64,000 bases of DNA, taken from contig CAMYLA010000015.1 of assembly GCA_947259095.1 (NCBI GenBank), forward strand, positions 79,036 through 143,035, given 5' to 3'. Source of the DNA: an uncultured Acidimicrobiaceae bacterium (GTDB lineage: Bacteria > Actinomycetota > Acidimicrobiia > Acidimicrobiales > SZUA-35). The notes under the pieces are model-generated. The model ran no database searches. It was not told where the DNA came from and worked only from the letters and a program-made list of their open reading frames with translations. Positions 29,790-38,818 of the stretch are shown here, one piece after another (position 1 is the stretch's first letter; each line of letters opens with the position of its first letter). Position numbers and translations under genes: made by a program.

Positions 29790-30692
29790 ATGAACTACGA
29801 CGAAGCCGTCGCCGCCTTCTTCACCGCCACCCCGGAGGGGACGGTGCCGGAGCCGACCCGACAGGCCTCGACCGCCCGGCAACTGCGGGACGCCATCGAG
29901 CCGCTCGCCATGCACCCCGTGTGGTCCCGGGCAACCAACGAGGCGCTGGCCGGCCACGGCCTCGACTTCTTCTCCGGCTACGCCTGGGGCCGTGCCGCGG
30001 CGCTTGGCGAACCGGCACCGGCGGTGGTGGTGTCGTCGTTTGCGGTATTCGAGCCCTCGCTCATCGCCGGGGTCTACGAAACCGGTCGGGCGGCGTGTGA
30101 CCGTGAACAACTCCTGGCGACCCGGTTCGAGGCAACGACCGCCAGCCTGAAAGGCGTCCTCGACGGTGCCGACGTGTCGGCGGCGGCCGCCCGCCTCCGC
30201 GACGCAGCCCTGGATCTCGACCGCAGCGGCCGACCGCTGTACGCCGGGCTGGCTGAGATCCCCCTGTCCGACGATCCGGTCGAGACCCTCTGGCGGAGCG
30301 CCGAGATGATTCGCGAACACCGGGGTGACGGCCATATCGCAGCCTGTGTGGCCGAGGGCCTCGACCCGATCACCATGAGCATCCTGACCGAGCTGTGGGT
30401 CGGCTTCGGACTGGGCGAGTACTCCGGCACCCGAGGCTGGGACCCTGAGGCCATCGCCGCCACCGCCGAGCGTCTGCGGGGCGATGGCCTCCTCGACGGC
30501 GACCGGCTCAGCGCCACCGGCCGCGACCTCCGGAACCGGATCGAGGATGCCACCGACCGAACCCAGCAGCAGTTGGTGGGCCGACTGGGTGACGACGTCG
30601 ATCTCCTCCTGGCCGACCTCACCCAATGGTCACGACGCTGCGTCGAGGCCGGAGCCTTTCCCCCCAACGCCTACAAGCAGGCCGCAGGCTGA
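29790..30692 (+). CDS. SCO6745-family protein
   Basis: A 300-residue soluble, mostly helical protein matching the actinobacterial SCO6745 family (annotated by similarity only; biochemical role unknown). Recognisable parts are HPVWSRATNEALAGHGLDF and GYAWGRAAALGEP near residue 60, VVVSSFAVFEPSLI near residue 75, and LTELWVGFGLGEYSGTRGW near residue 205. ATG at 29790 is chosen; GAAGGA lies upstream and the frame further up codes nothing similar. It stands alone and convergent to the next gene. Confidence 0.75.
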   Translation: MNYDEAVAAFFTATPEGTVPEPTRQASTARQLRDAIEPLAMHPVWSRATNEALAGHGLDFFSGYAWGRAAALGEPAPAVVVSSFAVFEPSLIAGVYETGRAACDREQLLATRFEATTASLKGVLDGADVSAAAARLRDAALDLDRSGRPLYAGLAEIPLSDDPVETLWRSAEMIREHRGDGHIAACVAEGLDPITMSILTELWVGFGLGEYSGTRGWDPEAIAATAERLRGDGLLDGDRLSATGRDLRNRIEDATDRTQQQLVGRLGDDVDLLLADLTQWSRRCVEAGAFPPNAYKQAAG

Positions 30693-30722
30693 CCACTGTC
30701 TGGAGAGACCCGCCGCACACTT

Positions 30723-31121
30723 CTAAGGCTCCAGCACGACCCATCCGCGACGCTGCAGCTCGGCTGCGAGGTCTTCGGTCGAGATGTCTTCAAGGGCCGC
30801 ATCGGACGACGAGCGCTTCGCCGTCGATGAGCGCTTCGCCGATGGTGAGCTGGCGATTTTGGACGGGCGAGGAGTGGCTCGGGTCGAGGCCGGAGGCGTG
30901 GAGCCTGCCGGGGGTCCGTCGCCGTACAGCTCGGACTGCAACTGTTCGATGAACGCATCGGCTTCATCCCGCGTGAACTTGCCACCGGCTTGGCGCTGAG
31001 TGAACCCCATCGGCCCGCGGGCGTCGCGAAAATCACGGTGCCCGGCAGCGTCCAGCAACTCGAGAAGCTCGTTGAGCTGCTTTCCCGTCGCTGGTGGACC
31101 GGAGGATTGACCGAAGGCCAT
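30723..31121 (-). CDS. Conserved hypothetical protein with Lys/Ser-rich linker
   Basis: A 132-residue protein. Residues 10-65 form a compact helical module (LNELLELLDAAGHRDFRDA, then GGKFTRDEADAFIEQL). A low-complexity Ala/Ser/Lys/Arg linker (about 75-110) and a short end domain (ISTEDLAAELQRRGWVVLEP) follow. I recognise no named family; the basic linker could touch nucleic acid (inference). ATG at 31121 is chosen for its GGGAG ribosome binding site; the longer frame from 31214 is less likely. It is divergent from the SNF2 helicase gene, with a 163-base gap. Confidence 0.65.
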   Translation of the reverse strand: MAFGQSSGPPATGKQLNELLELLDAAGHRDFRDARGPMGFTQRQAGGKFTRDEADAFIEQLQSELYGDGPPAGSTPPASTRATPRPSKIASSPSAKRSSTAKRSSSDAALEDISTEDLAAELQRRGWVVLEP

Positions 31122-31284
31122 GCTGCAGTCTCCCACACCTTGCAACCCCAAAAAGGCATCGTTCTGCGCTTCCGGTGGGCGTCCCGTTGGCGCAGCGACC
31201 CGACCGGTGGCCACGTCGCCTCTCTGAACTGGCGGGGTGGGCGCCCGTGCTCTCGTGGCGGCTCCGAATCGCTAGTGTCGAGTC

Positions 31285-34200
31285 GTGGCTCTACGGGCTC
31301 AACAACTCGATCAGCTTCATGTGAGCTGGGACGGCGCCGGCCTTGCACTGTGGGCCTTGGACGGCGACGAGGTGTCGGGTCAGTTGGCGTTGCGGTCGCT
31401 GGTGGCGGTGGCCTTCGGATACCGCGGTCTGGCCCTGCTCGGCTCCGGTGTGACACCGCTGTACCTGCCGACGCCCGGCGAAGGCGACGGTGAAACAAGC
31501 GGTCGTCGGGCGACATACGCTCAGTCGCTGCGGCCATTCGAGCAGAACGCCTACGCCTTCGTCAGCGAACGTCATGCCGTCGAGGAGACCTCGTGCTCAC
31601 TGCGATGGGTGTATGCCGCCGCCGATCTCGGGTTGTTCGCCGCTCGTACCGGGTTGCTCGCTGCGGCCGTTCACGAGACGCCTCTGCCGGAGACCGCCGG
31701 TCTCTCGGTTGAAGCCGGCACTCGCTGGGAGGCCCGGTGGCGGCTCCGCCACAGCATCGAGCTCGATCGAGCCATCGCATCGCTCGGGGATCAGGCGCCG
31801 CCGGCGTTGTGGGCGCCCTTCGCCGGTGGTGCGCCGGCGGGAGCCGTTCGGGCTGTCGTCGAGCACGTCGCAGACGGTGCCGCCCGATGGGCTTTGCAGG
31901 CCGGCGGTTGGCATCCGGACCTCGGACGATCGAGTCGGGCCGACATGGTGGTCGCCCGCCGGATCGCCGCCGCGCTGCGCGGCGAACGAGAGGTGCAGGT
32001 AACCAACGGTGAACAGCGGACGGCGACCAGTGCCGCTGCCCTGGCCCTCGATGAGCACCGGGTTTCGATCGATGCCGGCGTCGGATTTCGCTGCCGAGCC
32101 CGGCTCCGGACGCCGGACGCCGCTGGAGACGACAACATTGGAGACGACAAGATCGGAGACGACAACACTGGCGACGACAACCCAGCGTCGGCGCCGTGGC
32201 GGGTCACCTTCGAGGTTGTGCTGATCGACGACCCGACGGTCACGTTCTCGTGGTCGGACCTCACCGCTGGACTGGTTGAGCCGGCCCCGACCCCCGGGGG
32301 AGTTGAGGTCACAGAAACTGGGCTGGCCGCCATGTCACAATACGTGGAGTCGGTGGCGTCGAACCTGGCTGCCCAGATCCGAGAGTTCGCCGACCTCAGC
32401 CCCGAGCGCGGCATGGTCCTGCTGGACCTCGACGACGTCACCAGACTCTTGGCCGATGGCGTCGAACGTTGTGCCGCCCTCGGTTGTGCGTTGCTCGTTC
32501 CGAAGGAGTTGGCTCGGCGGCGGGTGCACCTCGCAGGCAAGGCCACGGTGCAGCGGAACGGCGGATTGTCGGCCGATCTCGGCCAAACGATGGTCGACGT
32601 CGACTGGGCCATCGCGCTGGGTGAGGAACGCCTGACAGACGCGGAGATCGCCGCACTGGCCGAGTCCAAGTCCCAATTGGTGCAGCTGCGCGGTGCCTGG
32701 GTCCGGGTCGACGCCGGCCATGTGGCAAGCGCGCTCGAACATCTCGGCAAGCGCCGCCGCGGCTCGACCATGACCCCGGCCGAGCTCCTGAAGCTGGCGG
32801 CCACCGCCGCCAGTTCCGCCGGCGGCGTTGACGGTGAGACGATCGAACTCGACGCCGAAGACGAAGACGACAGCCGTGTCTCGGCCGAAGGTTGGCTCGC
32901 CGAGCTGATGGCAGGGCTGCCGGACGACCGGCTGACCGAGGCCGACGAGCCCGAGGGTTTTGTCGGTCAGCTTCGGCCATACCAGCGTCGGGCCGTCGGT
33001 TGGCTCGCCTTTCTCGCTCGACTCGGGCTCGGGGGCTGTCTGGCCGATGACATGGGGCTCGGGAAGACGCCGACCACCCTGGCCCATCTCGTCGGCCACA
33101 TGGGCGATCGACCGAGCCTGGTCATGTGCCCGCTCTCGGTCGTGCACAACTGGGAGGCCGAAGCGGCGACCTTCGCCCCGAAGTTACGTGTCCTGATCGC
33201 CCACGGCGCCAGCCGCAAGCGTGGCGAGGCATTCGCCGAACAGCTCGACGACGTGGATCTCGTGATCACCACCTACGGCACCGTCTCCCGAGACATCGAG
33301 GCCATGGCGGAGCACGGCTGGAACATCGTGGTCTGCGACGAGGCGCAGGCGATCAAGAACCACCGGACCAAGGCGGCCCGTGCGGTTCGAGCGCTCGACG
33401 CCCGTCAGCTCGTCGCCCTGACCGGTACGCCGGTCGAGAACCGCCTCACCGAGCTGTGGTCGATACTCGATGCGACGAACCCCGGATCGCTCGGCGGTAT
33501 CGGATGGTTCCGTGACAGCTTTGCAACACCGATCGAGACGAAGGGGGACGAGCGAGCGTTGGCCGGAATGAAGCAGCTGACCGCCCCGTTCGTTCTCAGA
33601 CGAACCAAGGCCGACAAGTCGCTGGTGCCAGACCTGCCGGACAAGATCGAGCAGGTGGCGTGGGCTCGGCTGACCGCCGAACAAGCCGGTCTGTACCAAG
33701 CCGTGCTCGATGACTTCCTGGCCCAAGCCGCCGGAACGGGGGCCGCCGAAGACTCGATGCTGCAAGCCACCGCCCAGCAAAACACCGCCCAGCAGAATTC
33801 CCAGCAGAACACAATGCAGCGTCGCGGCTTGGTCCTGGCAACGCTCACCCGGCTCAAACAGATCTGCAATCACCCGGCGCAGTTCCTGGCCGCCGGAGGA
33901 GAGGAACCCGGGAGGCTGACAGGTCGGTCCGGAAAGCTCGATCGGTTCGACGAGTTGGTGACCGAGTTGCTCGAAGCGGAGGAACGGGCACTGATCTTCA
34001 CGCAGTATCGGGAGATGGGCGAACTCTTGGTCGCCCACTTGGCGCAGACCCATGAGGTCCGGGCGAAGTTTCTGCACGGCGGTGTGTCACGCGCCCGTCG
34101 AGATGAGATGGTGAAAGATTTCCAATCGGGCGACAGCGCCCCGCTGCAAGTGGTCTCGCTCAAGGCCGGGGGCACCGGGCTCAACCTGACGTCGGCCAGT

Positions 34201-34518
34201 CGGGTCATTCACTATGATCGGTGGTGGAATCCTGCGGTCGAGGATCAGGCAACGGACCGGGCCTGGCGGATCGGCCAGCGATCCACCGTCTTCGTCCACA
34301 AGCTGGTGTGTCGGGGGACGATGGAGGAACGTATCGACTCGCTCCTCCAGGACAAGAAGGCACTCGCCGATTCAGCGGTCAGCAGCGGCGAAGGCTGGTT
34401 GACCGAGATGAGCACCGACGAACTCAAGGGTCTGTTCACGCTCGGCCAAAGCGCCACCGGCGATTCTGTCGGCAGCGATTCTGTGGCCAAGGATCGAGTC
34501 GCCGGGACCGAAAAATGA
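31285..34518 (+). CDS. SNF2-family DEAD/DEAH helicase
   Basis: A 1077-residue ATP-dependent DNA translocase. The N-terminal half (1-540) is a bacterial SNF2-associated region. Helicase motifs follow in order: LADDMGLGKTPTTLA (Walker A), VVCDEAQAIKN (DEAQ box), LTGTPVENRLTELWSI (motif III), and LIFTQYREMG, SLKAGGTGLNLTSA and DRAWRIGQ (motifs IV-VI). The GTG start at 31285 has no better alternative. It contains two low-complexity inserts: an acidic repeat near residue 285 and a Gln/Asn-rich stretch near 835. Its stop overlaps the SWIM-protein ATG, the usual bacterial pairing of these two proteins. Confidence 0.93.
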   Translation: MALRAQQLDQLHVSWDGAGLALWALDGDEVSGQLALRSLVAVAFGYRGLALLGSGVTPLYLPTPGEGDGETSGRRATYAQSLRPFEQNAYAFVSERHAVEETSCSLRWVYAAADLGLFAARTGLLAAAVHETPLPETAGLSVEAGTRWEARWRLRHSIELDRAIASLGDQAPPALWAPFAGGAPAGAVRAVVEHVADGAARWALQAGGWHPDLGRSSRADMVVARRIAAALRGEREVQVTNGEQRTATSAAALALDEHRVSIDAGVGFRCRARLRTPDAAGDDNIGDDKIGDDNTGDDNPASAPWRVTFEVVLIDDPTVTFSWSDLTAGLVEPAPTPGGVEVTETGLAAMSQYVESVASNLAAQIREFADLSPERGMVLLDLDDVTRLLADGVERCAALGCALLVPKELARRRVHLAGKATVQRNGGLSADLGQTMVDVDWAIALGEERLTDAEIAALAESKSQLVQLRGAWVRVDAGHVASALEHLGKRRRGSTMTPAELLKLAATAASSAGGVDGETIELDAEDEDDSRVSAEGWLAELMAGLPDDRLTEADEPEGFVGQLRPYQRRAVGWLAFLARLGLGGCLADDMGLGKTPTTLAHLVGHMGDRPSLVMCPLSVVHNWEAEAATFAPKLRVLIAHGASRKRGEAFAEQLDDVDLVITTYGTVSRDIEAMAEHGWNIVVCDEAQAIKNHRTKAARAVRALDARQLVALTGTPVENRLTELWSILDATNPGSLGGIGWFRDSFATPIETKGDERALAGMKQLTAPFVLRRTKADKSLVPDLPDKIEQVAWARLTAEQAGLYQAVLDDFLAQAAGTGAAEDSMLQATAQQNTAQQNSQQNTMQRRGLVLATLTRLKQICNHPAQFLAAGGEEPGRLTGRSGKLDRFDELVTELLEAEERALIFTQYREMGELLVAHLAQTHEVRAKFLHGGVSRARRDEMVKDFQSGDSAPLQVVSLKAGGTGLNLTSASRVIHYDRWWNPAVEDQATDRAWRIGQRSTVFVHKLVCRGTMEERIDSLLQDKKALADSAVSSGEGWLTEMSTDELKGLFTLGQSATGDSVGSDSVAKDRVAGTEK
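32125..32184 (+). repeat. Four 15-bp tandem repeats inside SNF2 gene
   Basis: Units of ggagacgacaacatt and close variants begin at 32125, 32140, 32155 and 32170. Each codes for a five-residue acidic repeat, Gly-Asp-Asp-(Asn/Lys)-x. Being a multiple of three, copy changes would keep the frame. Confidence 0.9.
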
Positions 34519-35450
34519 GTCGGTTCGTGAGCCTGGCAGGCGAACACGTGGCCGAACTGGCCGATCGTTGCGCCGAAGCCGGTCGACTGTCGAGAGGTCG
34601 TGCGTTGTTCCGGAAGGGTGCAGTGTCCGATCTTTCCATCATCCAAGGCTCGGTCATCGCCTCGGTGCGTGGCAGCCACGGTGACGACTACGACACGACC
34701 ATCGGCACGGCGCTCGCCCCGCCCGGCATCATCAGACAGATCGCTCAGGCCCATGACCGAGGGGACCGTCGCAGCATCGATGATCTGATCGACGACGGCC
34801 TCGACGTGTGTCCCCGGGAGATGGACCTGGCGTTTGCTTGTGATTGTGCCGACTGGGACGAGCCCTGCAAGCACGTGGTCGCGGTGCTCCTGGCGTTCGC
34901 CGACCGGGTCGATCTCGACGAAGCCGAGCTGCTTCGCTGGCGCGGCATCGATCGCTCCGGGTCCGTGAACGCGGGATCGGAGGTTCGGTCCCGATCGGGG
35001 TCGCCACGGCGAATCCGACCCGCGACCGAGCCCAAGCCGCAACCTCGATCCCGAGCCGCAGCCGAGCCCCAGTCGCCGACGCAGTCACAGTCACGGTCAC
35101 AGTCGCCGACGCAGTCACGGTCACGGTCTGCGGATCGCACACCGGTGGACGAACCGGGTGACCGCACCGCCAAGTTGTCCGAACTCGAAGCGTTGCTTGG
35201 CGACACGGTGATGCGGGTCTCGACCACCGATGGCTCCGACCCGGAGCCGCCGGCTTCCACACTCGAGCCGGCGCTGGCGGACTTCCTCGGTGTCGGCATC
35301 ACGCTCGATCCGGTCGACGTGAGCGAGATTGCCGCCCCGGCCCCGCTCTACGCCGATGTTCAGCTCGGTCCGTTGGCCGACCTGGGGCCCGAGCTGGCAA
35401 AGGCCCTTGCGACCATCAGCGCCCGGCTCGAGGACCTTTCGCCCGGGTGA
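34515..35450 (+). CDS. SWIM zinc-finger protein, partner of SNF2 helicase
   Basis: A 311-residue protein. The SWIM zinc finger (C-x-C-x6-C-x-H) reads CDCADWDEPCKH near residue 115, followed by AVLLAFAD. Residues about 165-215 are a low-complexity Ser/Arg/Gln/Pro linker encoded by a 30-bp duplication, and the C-terminal 90 residues are acidic and unrecognised. SWIM proteins commonly sit next to SNF2 helicases and are thought to bind DNA or proteins for them. ATG overlaps the helicase stop by ATGA. Confidence 0.88.
   Translation: MSRFVSLAGEHVAELADRCAEAGRLSRGRALFRKGAVSDLSIIQGSVIASVRGSHGDDYDTTIGTALAPPGIIRQIAQAHDRGDRRSIDDLIDDGLDVCPREMDLAFACDCADWDEPCKHVVAVLLAFADRVDLDEAELLRWRGIDRSGSVNAGSEVRSRSGSPRRIRPATEPKPQPRSRAAAEPQSPTQSQSRSQSPTQSRSRSADRTPVDEPGDRTAKLSELEALLGDTVMRVSTTDGSDPEPPASTLEPALADFLGVGITLDPVDVSEIAAPAPLYADVQLGPLADLGPELAKALATISARLEDLSPG
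35070..35129 (+). repeat. 30-bp tandem duplication in SWIM-protein linker
   Basis: Two adjacent 30-base copies (35070-35099 and 35100-35129) differ at very few positions. They encode an SPTQSQSRSQ-type repeat. The period is a multiple of three, so the frame is preserved. Confidence 0.85.
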
Positions 35451-35468
35451 CCCCCATGATCTTGTGCT

Positions 35469-35640
35469 GAACTTGGCGTCGAGCTCGATATTGCCCTCGG
35501 CGATGATCGCGCCGTCGATCGATTCGCCGTCCTCGGGATATCGGCCGGCGGACCGTACGCCCTGGCCTGCGGCCACGCCATACCCAACCGGTGACCAGGG
35601 TCGGGGCGCCGACGACATGGTCCCCGCCGCCGCCGGCCGG
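35469..35640 (+). pseudogene. Remnant of alpha/beta hydrolase
   Basis: Frame from 35469 reads DDRAVDRFAVLGISAGGPYA then LACGHAIPNR and stops at 35592. This is the strand-helix around the nucleophile Ser (G-x-S-x-G elbow, GISAGG) of alpha/beta hydrolases. Shifting one frame after that point continues VTRVGA, the expected next element, so a frameshift plus deletion of both ends is likely. It fills most of the 35.45-35.77 kb gap between convergent genes. Confidence 0.55.
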
Positions 35641-35773
35641 TGGCTGACCGACTGCCGGCCAAATATGCACGCCCAAGAAAGGCAACAACACACGCAGCCA
35701 TTTAATGACCTCGACCTGGTGGCCAAGACAGCGATGGGACCGCCGATCGATCGCAGGGGTCGAAGACCGGTGA

Positions 35774-36853
35774 TCAGTCGCCCAGGCGGCGCCCGTCGGC
35801 GGTGAAGACGTGGGTTGGTCCGCTGATGGCGAGGTGCACGTTGTCGCCGCGATCGATGTCGGTTTCGCCGGGGGCTCGAACGACCAGCGCTATCGATTCC
35901 TGCTGGTGCTCGACCTGCACATGGAGGTAGGCCTCCGATCCGAGCTCTTCGACCACGATCACCTTGCCGGGGAGCCCTTCCGAAACGACGGAGAGGTGTT
36001 CCGGCCGGATCCCGACCACCAGGTCGCCTTCGTTCTTGTCGAGGTCCCGGGCGACTTCGGGGGTGACGGGGACAGGGAGTGGGCCAATGCTCGGCGGACC
36101 ACCCGTGCCCCGGGCGACGTCGATGAGGTTCATGGCCGGCGAGCCGATGAAGCCGGCGACGAACAGGTTGGCCGGATGGCTGTAGAGGGTTCGCGGCTTG
36201 TCGACCTGCTGAAGGACGCCGTCCTTGAGAACGGCGACCCGGTGGCCCATCGTCATGGCTTCGACCTGATCGTGGGTGACGTAGACGGTGGTCACGCCGA
36301 GCCGTGCCTGCAGGTCGGTCAGCTCGGTCCGGGTCTGGACCCGGAGCTTGGCGTCGAGGTTCGAGAGGGGCTCGTCCATGAGGAACACTTCGGGGTGTCG
36401 GACGATGGCCCGCCCCATGGCCACCCGCTGGCGCTGCCCACCGGAGAGGTTCTTCGGCTTGCGATCGAGGAACTCCTCGAGATCGAGGATGCGAGCCGCC
36501 TCCTGAACCTGCTTTGCCCGCTCTTCCTTGGGGACACCCTGCTGCTTGAGCGCAAAGCCCATGTTGGCGGCCACGGTCATGTTCGGGTAGAGGGCGTAGT
36601 TCTGGAAGACCATGGCGATGTCACGATCCTGGGGTGGGGTGAGTGTGACGTCCCGATCGCCGATGTAGACGCTGCCCTCGTCGATGAACTCGAGCCCGGC
36701 CAGCATGCGCAGCGCCGTTGACTTCCCGCACCCCGATGGCCCGACCAGGACCAGGAACTCGCCATCGGCGATGTCGAGGTTCAGATCATTGACCGCGGGG
36801 ACTTCCGTTCCGGGGTAGATACGGGTTGCTCCCTCGTAACGGACTTCGCTCAT
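35774..36853 (-). CDS. Sugar/polyol ABC transporter ATP-binding protein (MalK/UgpC type)
   Basis: A 359-residue ATPase with Walker A GPSGCGKSTALRML (residue ~38), signature LSGGQRQRVAMGRAI (~135), Walker B VFLMDEPLSNLDA, H-loop VYVTHDQVEAMTM, and the C-terminal TOBE/regulatory domain of MalK-type proteins (VGIRPEHLSV). It energises the importer whose permeases and binding protein lie upstream on the same strand. The last gene of the ABC operon. Confidence 0.94.
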   Translation of the reverse strand: MSEVRYEGATRIYPGTEVPAVNDLNLDIADGEFLVLVGPSGCGKSTALRMLAGLEFIDEGSVYIGDRDVTLTPPQDRDIAMVFQNYALYPNMTVAANMGFALKQQGVPKEERAKQVQEAARILDLEEFLDRKPKNLSGGQRQRVAMGRAIVRHPEVFLMDEPLSNLDAKLRVQTRTELTDLQARLGVTTVYVTHDQVEAMTMGHRVAVLKDGVLQQVDKPRTLYSHPANLFVAGFIGSPAMNLIDVARGTGGPPSIGPLPVPVTPEVARDLDKNEGDLVVGIRPEHLSVVSEGLPGKVIVVEELGSEAYLHVQVEHQQESIALVVRAPGETDIDRGDNVHLAISGPTHVFTADGRRLGD

Positions 36854-36920
36854 ATCATCGCTCCTTCGGTTGCGGCCGCCAGGCCACTGGTAGCTCTGTT
36901 CGTCCAGGTAGCTGACCCGC

Positions 36921-37775
36921 TCATTTGATGGCTCCCATGGCCAAGCCTCGGATCATTCGCTTCTGAGCTACCCATCCTGCGAGCACCACCGGCAGGGTGG
37001 CCAGCGTCGATGCGGCCGACAGCTTGGCCAGGAAGTTGCCCCGGGTGCTCACGTTCGACGTGACCCAGATCGGCATGGTCGATCCTTCCACGGGGTTGAG
37101 CTGAACGGCGAGGAAGAACTCGTTCCAGGCGAAGATGACACAGAGCAAGGCCGTCGCAGCCAGCCCTGGGGCGACGATGGGCAGGATGACCGAGGTGATC
37201 TGGCCCCGGAGGCCGGCCCCGTCGATCTGGGCCGCCTCGACGAGCTCCCTCGGCACCTCGCTGAAGAACGAGCGCAGCATCCACACCGCCAGCGGCAGGT
37301 TCATCGCTGTGTACAGGATGATCAGGATCGTCCGTGTGTTGAGGAGGTCGAGGTCACGAGCGATGATCCACAGCGGCAGGATGGCGGCCACGATGGGCAG
37401 GAACTTGGTCGAGATGAAGAAGAACAGAACATCGCGCCACTTGCGGACCGGCTTGATCGACAGTGAATAGGCGGCGGGTATGGCCAGAATCAGCACCAGA
37501 ACCGTCGAGACGCCGACGGCCCAGAGCGAGTTGCTGAAGGCCTCACCGAAACCGAGCAGTCCCTGGGTGCCGGAGGTGACCTCATCGAACTGAGCGAGGG
37601 TCGGGTCGAAGAAGAGCTTGGGATCGGTGTTGGCGTCCGCCTCTTCCTTGAACCCGTTGAGGACCATCCAGAACACGGGGAAGAAGACGACGAGAGCAAC
37701 GAACCACGTCAGCAGGCCAAGGAACACCGACGTGACGCGGCTGCCGCCGACGATTGGACCGGTGTTGTCACTCAT
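36921..37775 (-). CDS. Sugar/polyol ABC transporter permease (MalG type)
   Basis: A 284-residue inner-membrane protein with six helices. The EAA loop that contacts the ATPase is ELVEAAQIDGAGLRGQI near residue 190. Relatives act in sorbitol, mannitol and other polyol importers. Its ATG overlaps the stop of the upstream permease gene (ATGA). Confidence 0.93.
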   Translation of the reverse strand: MSDNTGPIVGGSRVTSVFLGLLTWFVALVVFFPVFWMVLNGFKEEADANTDPKLFFDPTLAQFDEVTSGTQGLLGFGEAFSNSLWAVGVSTVLVLILAIPAAYSLSIKPVRKWRDVLFFFISTKFLPIVAAILPLWIIARDLDLLNTRTILIILYTAMNLPLAVWMLRSFFSEVPRELVEAAQIDGAGLRGQITSVILPIVAPGLAATALLCVIFAWNEFFLAVQLNPVEGSTMPIWVTSNVSTRGNFLAKLSAASTLATLPVVLAGWVAQKRMIRGLAMGAIK

Positions 37776-38725
37776 GCTGCAGCCTCGCCTTCGAGAAGAT
37801 TGGAGAGGACCCGGAGGCCGAAGTTGGCGATGATGATCGAGGCGATCACCACGACGATGGCGTAGGCCGAAGCCTGGCCGAATTGCCAGCCGCCGCCAAT
37901 CGACCGCTGGAACACGAAGTACGGCACGTTGGTGGATGCAGGGCCCCCGCCCGTGATGACCTCGACGTGGTCGAAGACCTGGATGAGATAGATCGACCCG
38001 AGCAGCGTGCCGAGCTCGAGGTAGGGGCGGAGTGTTGGAAGGGTTATCTGGAAGAAGATGGCCCGACTACTGGCCCCGTCGACCCGCGCCGCTTCGAGCA
38101 CCGATGAGTCCTGACCCTGCAGCCCGGCCAGGACGATGAGCATCATGAACGGGGACCATTGCCAGACGAGCACAATGACGATCGACAGCAGTGGGAACCG
38201 GGTGACGAACTCGATCCGCTCGAAGCCGAGGGTGTCGAGGAACCAGTTGATGACCCCGAACGCCGAGTTGAACATCTGGGTGTTCCAGACGAGCCCCGCC
38301 ACCACCGGCATGATCAGGAACGGAGTGATCAGCAGGGTCCGAACGAACCCCTGACCGAAGAACTTTCTGTCGAGCAGTATGGCAAGCAGCGTCCCGAACA
38401 GCAGCGACAGCAGCACCGACGACACGGTCATCACGATGCTGACCCAGACGGCATCCAGGAAGAATTGGTTGCTGACGAGGTTCGTGTAGTTGTCGAACCC
38501 GATGAACACCCGGGGTGACGGGGGAACGATCGTCCACTCGGTCAGGCTGTACCACAAACTGAACAGGAACGGGACCTGCGTCACCACGATGGTGAACAAC
38601 AGTGCGGGGAGGAGGGGAAGCCTGCGTCGCCAAGCCTCTCGGCGTTGCATCCGTCGCACCTCTTCGGCACGTTCGGCTCCCGTCGGTTCGTCCTGTTGTT
38701 CGGGACGGTCGACCAGGGTCGTCAT
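37772..38725 (-). CDS. Sugar/polyol ABC transporter permease (MalF type)
   Basis: A 317-residue six-helix permease with the EAA motif VLEAARVDGASSRAIFFQ near residue 225. ATG at 38725 is chosen because a near-perfect AGGAGGAG lies seven bases upstream; an in-frame start at 38803 would sit inside the hairpin-rich spacer. It pairs with the MalG-type permease to form the channel. Confidence 0.93.
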   Translation of the reverse strand: MTTLVDRPEQQDEPTGAERAEEVRRMQRREAWRRRLPLLPALLFTIVVTQVPFLFSLWYSLTEWTIVPPSPRVFIGFDNYTNLVSNQFFLDAVWVSIVMTVSSVLLSLLFGTLLAILLDRKFFGQGFVRTLLITPFLIMPVVAGLVWNTQMFNSAFGVINWFLDTLGFERIEFVTRFPLLSIVIVLVWQWSPFMMLIVLAGLQGQDSSVLEAARVDGASSRAIFFQITLPTLRPYLELGTLLGSIYLIQVFDHVEVITGGGPASTNVPYFVFQRSIGGGWQFGQASAYAIVVVIASIIIANFGLRVLSNLLEGEAAA

Positions 38726-38774
38726 ACTTCTCCTCCTCCCCTTTCGGGCTGTCTCAGGTTCCAGGTTCGGGATG

Positions 38775-38818
38775 TTTCGGCCGAAGGCCGAAACTCTTTG
38801 CAACCCGCAGGGTTGCCA
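38775..38818 (-). terminator. Twin hairpins between binding-protein and permease genes
   Basis: Two perfect small inverted repeats lie back to back: TTTCGGCC-GAA-GGCCGAAA (about 38778-38796) and GCAACCC-GCA-GGGTTGC (about 38800-38816). No long T-run follows. Such structures after a binding-protein gene commonly reduce read-through or protect its mRNA, giving more binding protein than permease. Confidence 0.6.

Noticed and set aside
31285..34518. SNF2 gene as part of a DISARM or other known defence island
   Set aside because: No methyltransferase, DUF1998, PLD or nuclease partner is adjacent; the SWIM partner fits the ordinary SNF2-SWIM pair.
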